DNA of 42,553 nt. Origin: Dinochytrium kinnereticum (taxonomy: Eukaryota; Chytridiomycota; Chytridiomycetes; Chytridiales; Chytridiaceae). Made by a program: the position numbers and the translations under genes. The DNA is taken from assembly GCA_027604005.1 (NCBI GenBank), contig JADGJT010000184.1, positions 1 to 42,553 of the forward strand. Reading direction: 5' to 3'. The notes beneath the pieces were generated by a model. The model was not told the DNA's origin. It saw nothing but the letters and a program-made list of their open reading frames with translations, and did not search any database. This document shows positions 33,857 through 42,553 of the stretch, piece after piece; position 1 is the stretch's first letter, and every line of letters starts with the position of its first letter.

Positions 33857-36800
33857 ATGCTCCACCATCAATCCTTCATCCATCCTCTCTCCCTACTCTC
33901 ACTCGCCCTCATCCTCGCCACAACTCCTCCACCATCATGCGCCCTCCCATCACCCCAGCTCCATCATTCTCCCTCCATCACCATACCAAACAGATACATC
34001 ATTCGATTCTCTGAACAGTTCTCCTCAGCCCCGCTCACGGGTGCCTCAGCCGCAAGGGTCGCCTCCTCCCTACCAGGATCTAACAAAGATGACGCCTTCA
34101 TCAGCCAATTGTCCGCTTCAGCGAGGATGCACGGCGTCAACGGCTTGACTCTGGCAGAGGGATTTGGAGAATTCACCAGCTTGTTCAGAGGCGTCGTCGT
34201 GGATTTGGATGATCCATCCGATGCAGTGAGGTTAAAGGCCCTGGAGGAGGTTCGAAGCGTCATCCCAGTGGTGAGTAACGGCACTCATTTGTCCTTTTCT
34301 TTCGCCCCTCTTTTTCTCACCTCTTCTTCTCATGTCTCGCAGAGAGAGGTCCCGCGTCCAACCTACAAGGTTCACTGGTCCTCCGCAACCGCACAAGACG
34401 GCCCATCCACAACCCACATCCTTCGTCGTCGCGACATCCATTCCAACAATTTCACCGGCGTCACAGAGGTCCTGTCTGACCCAATGTCACTCCGTGGATT
34501 CGGAATCAGGGTCTGCGTGGTGGACACTGGCGTGGATTATCGACACCCCGCCTTGGGTGGTTGTTTTGGCGTTGATTGTAAGGTGGCATTTGGGTATGAT
34601 TTTGTGGGGGATGCTTATAACCCTGGGTCGAGGAATGTGTCAGCGTTGTTTCCTCGGCCTGATAATGATCCTGTAGGGTGTTTTTCTTTTTTTTTTTGTT
34701 TTGTTGTTTGTTTGTATTTTTTGTTTCATTGTCGTTTTGTTTGGCAGTCGTTACTTGTTCATTTTTAATTTTTTTTTTTTTTCTTTCATGCATTTTCCTC
34801 ATTGGCGATCCCCTTTCAATTGCTCTTATCTATTCATATGTTAACCCTTTTGCACCAACCTCCCCTTCCCACGTAAATACCCAACCCAAAAAACAGATGG
34901 ACTGCTCCGGACATGGGACCCACGTCGCCGGCATCGTGGGTGCCCTAGATGTTGAGAAAAAGGGTGCCGAAGGTGTTGCACCTGACGTGACCATTGGAGC
35001 TTGTAAGAACTTCTTCAACACTCCCACCTCTCCTTTGTCTCAATCTTAACTTATCCTAACTTCCTTTTCCGTTGGATATAGATAAAATATTTGGCTGTGA
35101 CGGTAACACGGATACTGCGACGATCTTAAGCGCTATCGAAAGAGCTATGAGCGATGGCTGTGATGTGATGAATTTGAGGTGAGGTTTTTTTTGTTCGGGG
35201 CTCTTTTTTTCGTGTTAAGTTGGAGTGTCCCATACCACATACACCGTTTTTTGCTATTAAAAACAGCCTCTCTAATTTAATACTCTGATTTGATTGTTAT
35301 CGTATTCATGTTTTTTTTTCGTTTTTGTATTTATTTTAATTCTTTTTTCAGCTTGGGAGGTGGTGCCGCTTGGTACGATACTGAGGACTCGGAGTTGGTG
35401 GATCTGCTTGCTGAACGTGGGATAGTCATAGTGGCCTCCGCTGGGAACGATCAGGATATGGGGTTGTTTAGAATCAAGTATGTGATGGCCCTCTTCCCTC
35501 TTCCTTCTTCGGGTCTATCTTTGTTAGTTTTTTTTCTTTCTTTCATTCTCTCTGTATTTTTTTTTACGACTCATCTTTTTGTTCTTGTTGTTGTTGTTTC
35601 CTTTTACTTTTTGGTTGTTTGCATCATTTTAGATACTTTCCTTTTCCCCGCTTCACGCCCACACAAAACAACCATAATTGATTTCCTCTCTCACCCACCC
35701 CAAAAAACATAAAACACTATCCTAGCTCCCCAGCCGTAGCAAAAAATGCGATAGCTGTAGGATCCGTCGAAAATACCTATTACTTTGCTCGAACCCTCAC
35801 CGTCGTCAATGAGACGCGACGCATCCCGTTTGTGTTTCCTGTGGGATTGGATTTGCCGTTGGCTTTGACGGGGGTTGCTTCTATCAAGGGGTCGCAGTGG
35901 GTTGAGGCGAACGCAACGGTCTTGCCGGAGGATGATGGGTGTAGGGCGTTTGCTGAGGGGTATTTTGGCGGAAGTGTTGGTGAGTCTTTTATTTCCTCTC
36001 TTTTTTATGGGGTGTTTCTTCTCCTACATTTTCCGTCCCCATTCTCTACCTCCGTCTCTTTTGCTCTCTCTCCCTCCTCGTTATCCCAGCTCTTCGACTG
36101 TTTTTGGTCCTTTATTTTCTAACCCCATCATTACCTCCTTCTCAAGCCCTAATCCGTCGCGGTACCTGCCTCTTCACAACGAAGATCCGTAACGCCCACG
36201 CTGCAAATGCCTCAGCCATCATCATTTACAACCGTCTCCCTACCTCCCTTGGGGAGATCCCGAACCCCATCCCCGGATTTCCGACCCTGACGATCTCTGG
36301 AGAGGATGGAGAGTATTTGGTAGAGTTGTTGAGGAGGTGGGGAAATGGACGGGTTGGTGTTCGGGTTTCTGATGGGCTTGGAGTGTTCGGGGTGCAGGGT
36401 GGTGGACGGATCGCGGAGTTTTCGAGTTGGGGGTTGAATAATGATTGGAGTGTTAAGGTAGGGGTTTTTGTTCTGTTTTTATTTTTTCATTTGGTGTTTA
36501 TGTTTGGAGGTTCTCTTCTTCTTGCTGTTATGGTTCTTTTTGTTGTTGTTGTTGTTGAGTTTCGGTTGTTTTCTCTTCGTTGTTGTTGTGCTGTCAACAG
36601 ATTGTTAATTTTTTATTCTCGCTGGTTTCCTGGTTGATGTAGCCGGATATTGTTGCTCCTGGCGGTCATATTCTTAGCACCTGGCCTCTTAAGCTTGGAG
36701 GGTATGCGGTTTTGTCAGGTAAATTTTTTTCTTCCGTTTCGTTTCCTATGCACAGCAAACTGTTCCCAGAGTTTTTCAGGACGCGAATTATTCCTCCGTC

Positions 36801-38118
36801 CCTTTCAACTTTTTTCTATTCTTCTCCCCGATGTGATGAATCACAGTAGGGCTTCTTTCGGGGAAGGAAGAGCAACCTATCCCATCCCCTGCTTTGAGAA
36901 GAAGAACAACCAAACAATTAATAGCTAACGGTGTTTCAAATTATATGTGTTTAACAAACAGGCACCTCCATGTCCTCTCCCTTCATATCAGGCCTTACAG
37001 CCCTCTTCCTCTCCCAGTCCCCCTACTTTGGTCCAGGTTCCATAACTCCCGCAACCCTCAAACAACTCCTCCAAACAACCTCAACCCCAACCCCTCTCCT
37101 CAACCAATCAACCACCACAAACCCCCCACTCCTCTCCCCAGTCGCCCTACAGGGCTCCGGCCTCGTCGACATCCGAAAGGCCTTAAACACAACCACATTC
37201 GTCTCCCCTGCGAGCTTGGCCGCAAACGCCTCTCAGTGGGATCGTGAGGGGAGGCCTGAGACGCGCAGGTTTTTGGTCGAGATTCGGAACGCGGATGAGG
37301 GAAGGGCGAAGCGGTTTCGGTTTGGGTTTCGTGAGGCCGCTGTGGTTGCCATCGATGATCCCTCGGATCCAAGAATCTTTTCAACCGGCGCCAACACCAA
37401 TGTCACGTTCTCTCCACCTGTTTTGGCGGTGACCCCGAACGCGACTGGGGTTTTGGAGGTATTTGTCACTGGGCCGCTTAGGAGGAGCGTTGAGGCGATT
37501 GGTGGGGGTGGGTTCTCTTCGTGGATGTTCAGCGGGTACATTGTCATTCAAGAAGAGTGCGACGGCTCAGATGGTCCCACCGAATTATTTCACGTCTCAC
37601 TCGCGGGGGTTGTTGGCGATTTTGATCGATTCCAGGCGCTGGATCTAACCCTTCACCCACCTTTCCTGAGTCGAACAGGAAGCGGTCAATCACTACCCTC
37701 CACGAACCCAAACCCCCCTCTCCTAGCCTTAACCCTCTCAAACACCCTTGACAACCTCGCTATAAACCTCCACCTTCTCCTTCCATCCCCTAAGACCATC
37801 GTCGCCATCTTCTTAGACTCTCTAGCGGAATCTGCAGCGAGAGAACAGGCTAGGAGGGGATGGGAGAACCCTGGAGAGGGGTTTGGGGAGGCAGTCGCTG
37901 TGTCGCCTTTGGTGAGGCTTCCGGTGAATGATGCGGATGATGCTGCTAATGCGCTTTATAGTTCGGTTATTTGGGATGGGTCTAGGGATTTTTCGGGGGG
38001 AGGGGTAGGGGTTGCTTCGGGGAGGTATCGGGTTGTTGTGGTTTGCGGGAGCGTTTATGGGGGAGATGGAGGGGTTGTTGTTTGGAGTGGAGGAGTTTTT
38101 GAGGTTGTTAGAGGGTGA
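33857..38118 (+). CDS. Secreted subtilisin-like serine protease (S8) with PA insertion
   Basis: Extracellular endopeptidase. Exons 33857-34270, 34343-34672, 34897-35002, 35082-35178, 35352-35477, 35726-35979, 36147-36457, 36643-36718, 36962-38118 join in frame to 956 residues. A signal peptide ([12 protein letters not shown]) is followed by an inhibitor-type propeptide ([10 protein letters not shown] up to RSVIPV). All catalytic positions are present: D199 in [14 protein letters not shown]254 in [11 protein letters not shown], the oxyanion N348 in VASAGND, and S574 in GTSMSSP. A protease-associated (PA) insertion lies around residues 400-475 ([20 protein letters not shown]). After the catalytic domain, about 380 residues resemble the Fn3-like and beta-rich C-terminal parts of long fungal subtilases (minor extracellular protease/pyrolysin type). 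Secreted subtilases of early-diverging fungi degrade host or detrital protein; that role is inferred. Confidence 0.93.
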
Positions 38119-39599
38119 TTTTAGGGGTTGGTTCTTTTTTTTTCTTTTTTTCTATCCCACCGGTGGGAATTTTTGTGCTCTTTTGGAAGGTGGGATGGGG
38201 GGGTTGGATAGCCAAGATTTTTGCTCTCTTTTCTCTCTTTTATTTGGGAATGGGGGAAGGGAGGTGGTGGGGGGGGGGGGGGTTGCGGGTGAAAATCTTT
38301 TTGGGTATTGTTGTTTTACTTTATTGTAAGTTGCTACCTGTTGTTTGGTTGTATAATTACTCTTTTTTTTGTGCCTTTTTGGTAGAACTGTTATGAAAAC
38401 CCTCTTCCCCACACTCTTCCGCTCCCACCTCGATACAAGAGCATGTGCGAGGTCTCTACCTTCTTCTTTTCTTCTTTTTTTTCTTTGACGCCTGCAAGTC
38501 AGCCTATATACTTTATTTTATTTTGGTTTATGCTGAATATGTAGTTTTGTAGCTTGTTTCGCTTCTTTTCTCCATTCTTTTTTTTTTTTTGGGAGATGAC
38601 GGTTGTATTTTACTTCTTTTTTTTGGGGGGGGGAAAGGGGTTGGGTTCGGACGGGTTCTTTTTTTTCGTATAAGATGGTGTTGTGTACTTGTATGAAAGA
38701 TATGTTGAAGGATGGCGCCATTTCCTTTTTTGTTTCTGTTTTTTTTTGTTTGTGGTTTCTGGAAGATTTGTAAGTTTAATTGTGTTGAATGAAATATATA
38801 TGTGTTGAAAAGAAGGTTTTCTTTTTCTCCCTTATTTTTGCTGAGCTTTCTTTTCATGACCTTCCTTCCCTTTCCTTTCCTTTCCGTTTGTTTTGTTTTG
38901 TTTTCTTTTCCTATCTCCTATTTTTTCTTTCTTCCTTATATTTCTTTTGCTTGTTTTGAAGCCGTAGAGAAGAAGAAGAAAAAACCAAAAAAAAAGTTGA
39001 CAGTGAATGTAGGGAAGGTTGGGGTTAGCCTCTTGTCCACTTTTTGTAAGCTCTATTGTTCTTGCTGTTGCCTTTATTTTGTTTGGCGGAGATCATGTCA
39101 TTTCGGGCAGGATATGATGTCTCTGTTGATGTGCTTTTAAATAGTGTTGTCATGAATATTATTGGTGGTTTGCTTGAACTGGGATGGAACGGGGGTTGTT
39201 TTTGGAGAGTAAATTAATTTGTGCGGACAAAAAATGGGGCTCGTTTTGCTTCCGTTTAAAAGTTGGTAGATGAATGAGATTGGACATTTTACGTTTTTAT
39301 TTATCTGTCTTTGGTATGCAATTCTTGTTATCTGGTAATTTTTTTTGAAGTTCTTTTACGACTGTGATGTTGGCAATGGAATCGAATGTAACATCTGTCT
39401 ATATTGCATACGGAAGAATAAGTCTACTGCATCTATGTATTTCTGAAAGTGTAATGAAAAAATCCTGGACGAAACTCGAGAAACAAGAGGTCAAAAAAAA
39501 GGATGGCGCAAAATCAGAGAAGTTCTTCTTTCAACGCCAAGAATGAAGCAAAGAACAGGTGAGAAACCGGGAAAACCGGAATACATGTGAACACCCAAC
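38119..39599. other. Intergenic region between convergent genes, homopolymer-rich
   Basis: About 1.5 kb with many T and G runs (for example poly-G near 38269-38282), CCTTT/GTTTT simple repeats near 38865-38905, and no credible gene. The 112-codon frame at 38802-39140 is built from T/C runs. It probably contains the 3' ends of both flanking transcripts. Confidence 0.5.
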
Positions 39600-40722
39600 C
39601 TACTTCCCCTCCCCCTCACACCTGACAGACGCGTCTAACAACGCTACAGAACTCTCATCCCACTTCAAAGCTACAACCTCCCTACACTCATCATCAGCAG
39701 AAAAAAACCTAGCCTCCCCGTAAGCCTCACAATCATTATCATCCCAATCGAACCTATCTCCAACAGGGAACACCCACTCCCTTACATTTTCAACGCAGAC
39801 CACCACACTGAACCCCACCAAGATCAAACCCAACCCGACCAACGAAAAAATGACACGGTACGCAACCACCACCGAGTCAGGGTCCAGCCTTGGGATCACC
39901 ACCGCAGCCATCCCACCCCCTGCCGAAACCGTCAACCAGATTGGGACGATGATGCGGAGGGAGTGTGGGAAGTGGAAGCGTGAGAAGAGGAGCTCACTTG
40001 TCACCGACGCCAGGCTCAGGTACATCTCGATGGGGATTTGGCGTGGTTCTGTGTCGTGACCGAGAACTCGGAGAAGGATCTCGGAAATGCTTGAGGCGAT
40101 GATCACTGACATTGTAAGGATATGGAGGATCCAGATTATTAGGTGGGTGAGGGGGTTGAGGGTCTTCATGTGGGTCAGGTCGCGGACTTGTTGGGCGTCG
40201 TGGAGGATTAGGAGCTGAGAGGGGAAAAAATAGTGCAGTGGTTAGAGCAATGAGGTTGAAAAAACATCTTCAACTATGTCTTTCTTTGCTTCATCCAAAT
40301 CAAAAAAATAAATAAACAGCAACCACACACGCAGCGGACAAAATTCAGAAAGTGAAAGCACCACCTTCGCCAAAAAGAAGAAGAATATTCCAAAGAAGCA
40401 GCATCATCCCCCCCCCCCAAAAAAAAACCAGTCAAAAGTCACTCACAATCAAATAACAAAACAAAGACAACGCAAAAGACTCTGAAAGCCTGTGCGGCAT
40501 GTAGCTCGGTTCCGGCAACAACCTAAACTTGAAGTCCCCCGTCAAAAGAGCCTTTGCGATCCACGTAGCTGGCACCGCAAACGCAAACGCACATCTCAGC
40601 GCTACAAGGATGGTTCTAGCATTCGTTCCTGCCAGTCTCATGAGGAGACCTGATGCTGCGACAGGCATGATGGGCTGGTAGTTGAGTCGCGTGAGCGTTC
40701 GTTCGGCGGTTTGAGTGAACAT
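39600..40722 (-). CDS. Multi-pass membrane protein of unknown function
   Basis: Two exons, 40722-40447 and 40214-39600, join in phase 0 to 296 residues. About six hydrophobic segments are visible: ARTILVALRCAFAFAVPATW, SFALSLFCYLILLIL (across the junction), HLIIWILHILTMSVIIASSI, a weaker IEMYLSLASVTSELLF, LRIIVPIWLTVSAGGG and VIFSLVGLGLILVGFSVVVC. The C-terminal 60 residues are soluble and acidic (FDWDDNDCEAYGEARFF). I do not recognise the family. The start at 40722 (MFTQTAERTL) is chosen because the in-frame ATG at 40902 adds 60 polar, Lys/Ser-rich residues that look like a translated leader; either could be used. It lies 3' of the RIIAD1-like gene on the same strand, 269 bases away. Confidence 0.72.
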
Positions 40723-40991
40723 TTTTCTGTGAGGGCTTGTGGTTCCCCCTGTCTTCTTCGAGGCTTTGAGAGGTGTGATGGGTGGCTTTTGATGTGATGA
40801 CGGGGATGCTTGATGATGACAGGTTTTTTTTTCTTCTTTCTCTTTTTCTGCGGTTCGATGAAGGTTGGAGAAAAGGGGGTAGGGATTTACATACTTTTTC
40901 AAGTAATTGATGCTTTTGTTTGTTTATTGGTTTGTTATTATCGCCTTTGCCGATTCTCTTTCGGGCAGGTTTCCTGACCACCTGAGATTGC

Positions 40992-41382
40992 TCAGTGTAG
41001 GCTCTCCACATAGGCAGCCGTGTATCCCTGCATAGCAGCCGAGTGCTCCTTCACCTTTGCTGAGAGATTCGGATCCGCAAAAATGGCTAAACAAACAATT
41101 TAGCGTGTCGAACGGGTGTCGAACTAGAAATGTCACGATGCCAACCAGCTGTAAACTCCTCAACATCATCAGGTTGATGCTCCAGCACCTGCCGCAGAGT
41201 GTAATCGAGAATGTGCTTGATCTCTGGGTGGGACCGGAGGTACAGCTCATTGTCGATTCTCATTTGAATCTGTTGTTGATGTGTTGGAGACGAGGAAATG
41301 TGTGGGTGGGCAGTCTGCTTACGGTGTCAGCTTTGAGGTTCTCCTGAAGCTTTGAGGTGACGGCGTTGATGGTTTGCTCCAT
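40992..41382 (-). CDS. RIIAD1: RIIa-domain protein similar to RIIAD1
   Basis: Three exons, 41382-41323, 41269-41146 and 41086-40992 (TGA), join in frame to 92 residues, about the length of the animal protein. The core IQMRIDNELYLRSHPEIKHI, then LRQVLEHQPDDVEEFTAAIF and ADPNLSAKV, has the pattern of RIIAD1 and of the dimerisation/docking fold that binds A-kinase anchoring helices (I-x-x-R-I-x-N-E-x-Y-L-R-x-H-x-E). Such small RIIa proteins are associated with cilia and flagella, especially radial-spoke and sperm-tail complexes. In a fungus this points to a flagellated zoospore stage. The second intron (41087-41145) has a weak GTTGGC donor but is needed to keep the frame and the conserved ADPNL block. 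The assignment rests on recalled family sequence. Confidence 0.82.
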
Positions 41383-41528
41383 GTCTTGGAATGAGTTTGG
41401 GGGAGAGTGCAGAGCGATGAGGGATTGACGTGCCTGTTTGTGCCTTGTATTTTACAGCACACATTAAATAAATGTTATTTCCAAAAATTGAACTTTGGAA
41501 ACAATCGACCGCATCTACCACCACGACA
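41383..41528. promoter_or_regulatory. Short divergent intergenic region, probable bidirectional promoter
   Basis: 146 bases separate the ATG of the RIIAD1-like gene (-) from the ATG of the secreted Cys-Pro protein (+). An AT-rich block (ACATTAAATAAATG, about 41461-41474) lies roughly 60 bases before the + start. No other motif was found. Confidence 0.4.
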
Positions 41529-42449
41529 ATGAAGTCCCCAACCCTTCGCTCGCTCCTCCTCCTCGTTCTGGCCTTGCTGGCTGTTGTTGCTGCTGTTCAC
41601 GGGTACAAGGAGTATGCGAATGGAGGCGCTGAAGCTGCTGAGAAGAAGGGGTGTCCGTTGGCTGGAAAGTGCCCGTGAGTTTGCTTTGCTTTCTTTCTTT
41701 TTGTTTTGGAAGGGGCTTGGTTTTCCCCAGTTATTTTGGTTGCTTTTTTTTATAAGAAGTGAGGAATTGGCTGCTTGCGAGGAAAAATGGGTTTCTAACC
41801 TTGTTGCGTTGGGTGGTGGTGGTGTTGTCTTTGAGATGAGTAGAGGCTGGGATGGATGGAATTTGAAATATGGTGGAGGAACGTTTGACTGTGGTCAAAG
41901 ACCACTTTTATCTTTCTTTTTATGTTCGCTTTCATGACACACCCATAATGATGTCCCCTCCTTTACCTACTTTCCGCTTGTCTTCACGCGGAAAACCACA
42001 GATACGTTAAGGTATTGTCAGCCACTGTCTGTTTTTGGTTTTGCTGGGGTCTTTTTGTTATCTATCAGCACCCCACTCACCTCTTCTTTCACATAGGACC
42101 ATCACAAGGACGTGAAGGAGGGAGAGGGGGAGGGGTGCCCCCTTAAGAAGGGTGGATGCCCTTACTATGACCAGCATAAGGGAGATGGCAGCATGGCAGA
42201 CATGCTGACTGCTAAGGGGAGCAAATGCCCGTTGTCCGGAAAGTGCCCGTACTATGACGTGAGTTTAATCTGACTCGTGATCTTTTTTGTTGGCTGCTGT
42301 TTTAATGGCGAGTGCGTTTCTTTTGTGGTTTTGACACGACTTTTATGTTTCTAGGATATCAAGGCTGGAAAGGAGATTAACTTGGAAGGGTCCAACTGCC
42401 CTCTGGCGGAGAAATGCCCGTGAGTTTGTTTGGTTCTTTACTGTTATTC

Positions 42450-42480
<31 letters not shown>

Positions 42481-42553
42481 GGTTGTGTATAATTTTTTGT
42501 GCCAAATAGCGTAATAATAAAAAAAATAACAAAATTTTATTATTTGGGTTAAT
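41529..42553 (+). CDS. Secreted Cys-Pro repeat protein (3' partial)
   Basis: Visible exons are 41529-41674, 42002-42011 (a 10-base microexon), 42097-42258 and 42355-42419; the last donor GTGAG at 42420 leads into sequence beyond the window. The frame is open throughout, giving about 127 residues. A signal peptide (LRSLLLLVLALLAVVAAVHG) is followed by a repeated motif C-P-L-x(2-3)-(K/G)-C-P-Y-(Y/V): GCPLAGKCPYV, GCPLKKGGCPYYDQHKG, KCPLSGKCPYYDDIKAG, NCPLAEKCP. Charged Lys/Glu/Asp/Gly spacers lie between. Cys-Pro dipeptides beside aromatic or His residues are known as heme-regulatory motifs in unrelated proteins; paired Cys could also form disulfides or bind metal. I do not recognise a named family. 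A poly-G run at about 42460-42482 lies inside the final intron. Confidence 0.8.

Noticed and set aside
38802..39140. 112-codon Phe/Leu-rich frame
   Set aside because: Generated by T/C simple repeats; no membrane-protein pattern beyond low complexity.
1..42553. tRNA, rRNA and CRISPR arrays
   Set aside because: I looked for tRNA box-like sequences and cloverleaf pairs, rRNA-like conserved stretches and regularly spaced short repeats in the spacers and found none; the only regular repeats are coding repeats and the 113-bp duplication.

Overview
This window is nuclear DNA from a fungus, most likely a zoosporic, chytrid-like one. The genes carry short GT-AG introns (about 37-110 bases, a few to 240). 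The fungal families are a SulP sulfate transporter, a C2H2 regulator, an F-box protein, a secreted subtilase and GPI-type wall proteins. A RIIa-domain protein of the RIIAD1 type, a tropomodulin-type actin-capping domain and a plant-style extracellular LRR protein fit a flagellated early-diverging fungus better than a yeast or mould. That placement is inference; no rRNA is present.

Layout. 1-6879 (+): the 3' part of a very large, intron-rich gene for a Val/Glu/Thr/Pro repeat protein ending in a tropomodulin-like domain; its start lies outside the window. 7346-10632 (+): SulP sulfate permease with a STAS domain, followed by a 113-bp tandem duplication. 11909-12910 (+): C2H2 zinc-finger protein. 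13184-17161 (-): 1325-residue membrane-anchored ankyrin protein. It shares a 163-bp divergent promoter with 17325-19688 (+), a secreted, probably GPI-anchored protein. 19976-21736 (-): F-box protein. 21737-25577: 3.8 kb in which I recognise no gene. 25578-30834 (-): a RIC1 homologue in about 24 small exons, rebuilt here exon by exon; one exon is broken by an N gap and a GC-homopolymer assembly artefact. 31627-33369 (+): plant-type LRR surface protein. 33857-38118 (+): secreted subtilisin-like protease with a complete catalytic triad. 39600-40722 (-): multi-pass membrane protein of unknown function. 40992-41382 (-): RIIAD1-like protein, divergent from 41529-end (+), a secreted Cys-Pro repeat protein cut by the window edge.

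How the genes relate. There is no operon-like grouping. Several products act at the cell surface or outside (LRR protein, subtilase, GPI protein, Cys-Pro protein, sulfate permease). RIC1 serves Golgi trafficking, the tropomodulin-domain protein probably actin, and the RIIAD1-like protein probably the flagellum.

The strongest candidates for undescribed biology are the repeat/tropomodulin protein, with its PEVK-like repeats and a new roughly 60-residue module, and the secreted Cys-Pro repeat protein. Exon boundaries were assigned by eye from GT-AG sites, reading-frame continuity and family similarity recalled from knowledge; no alignment was run.
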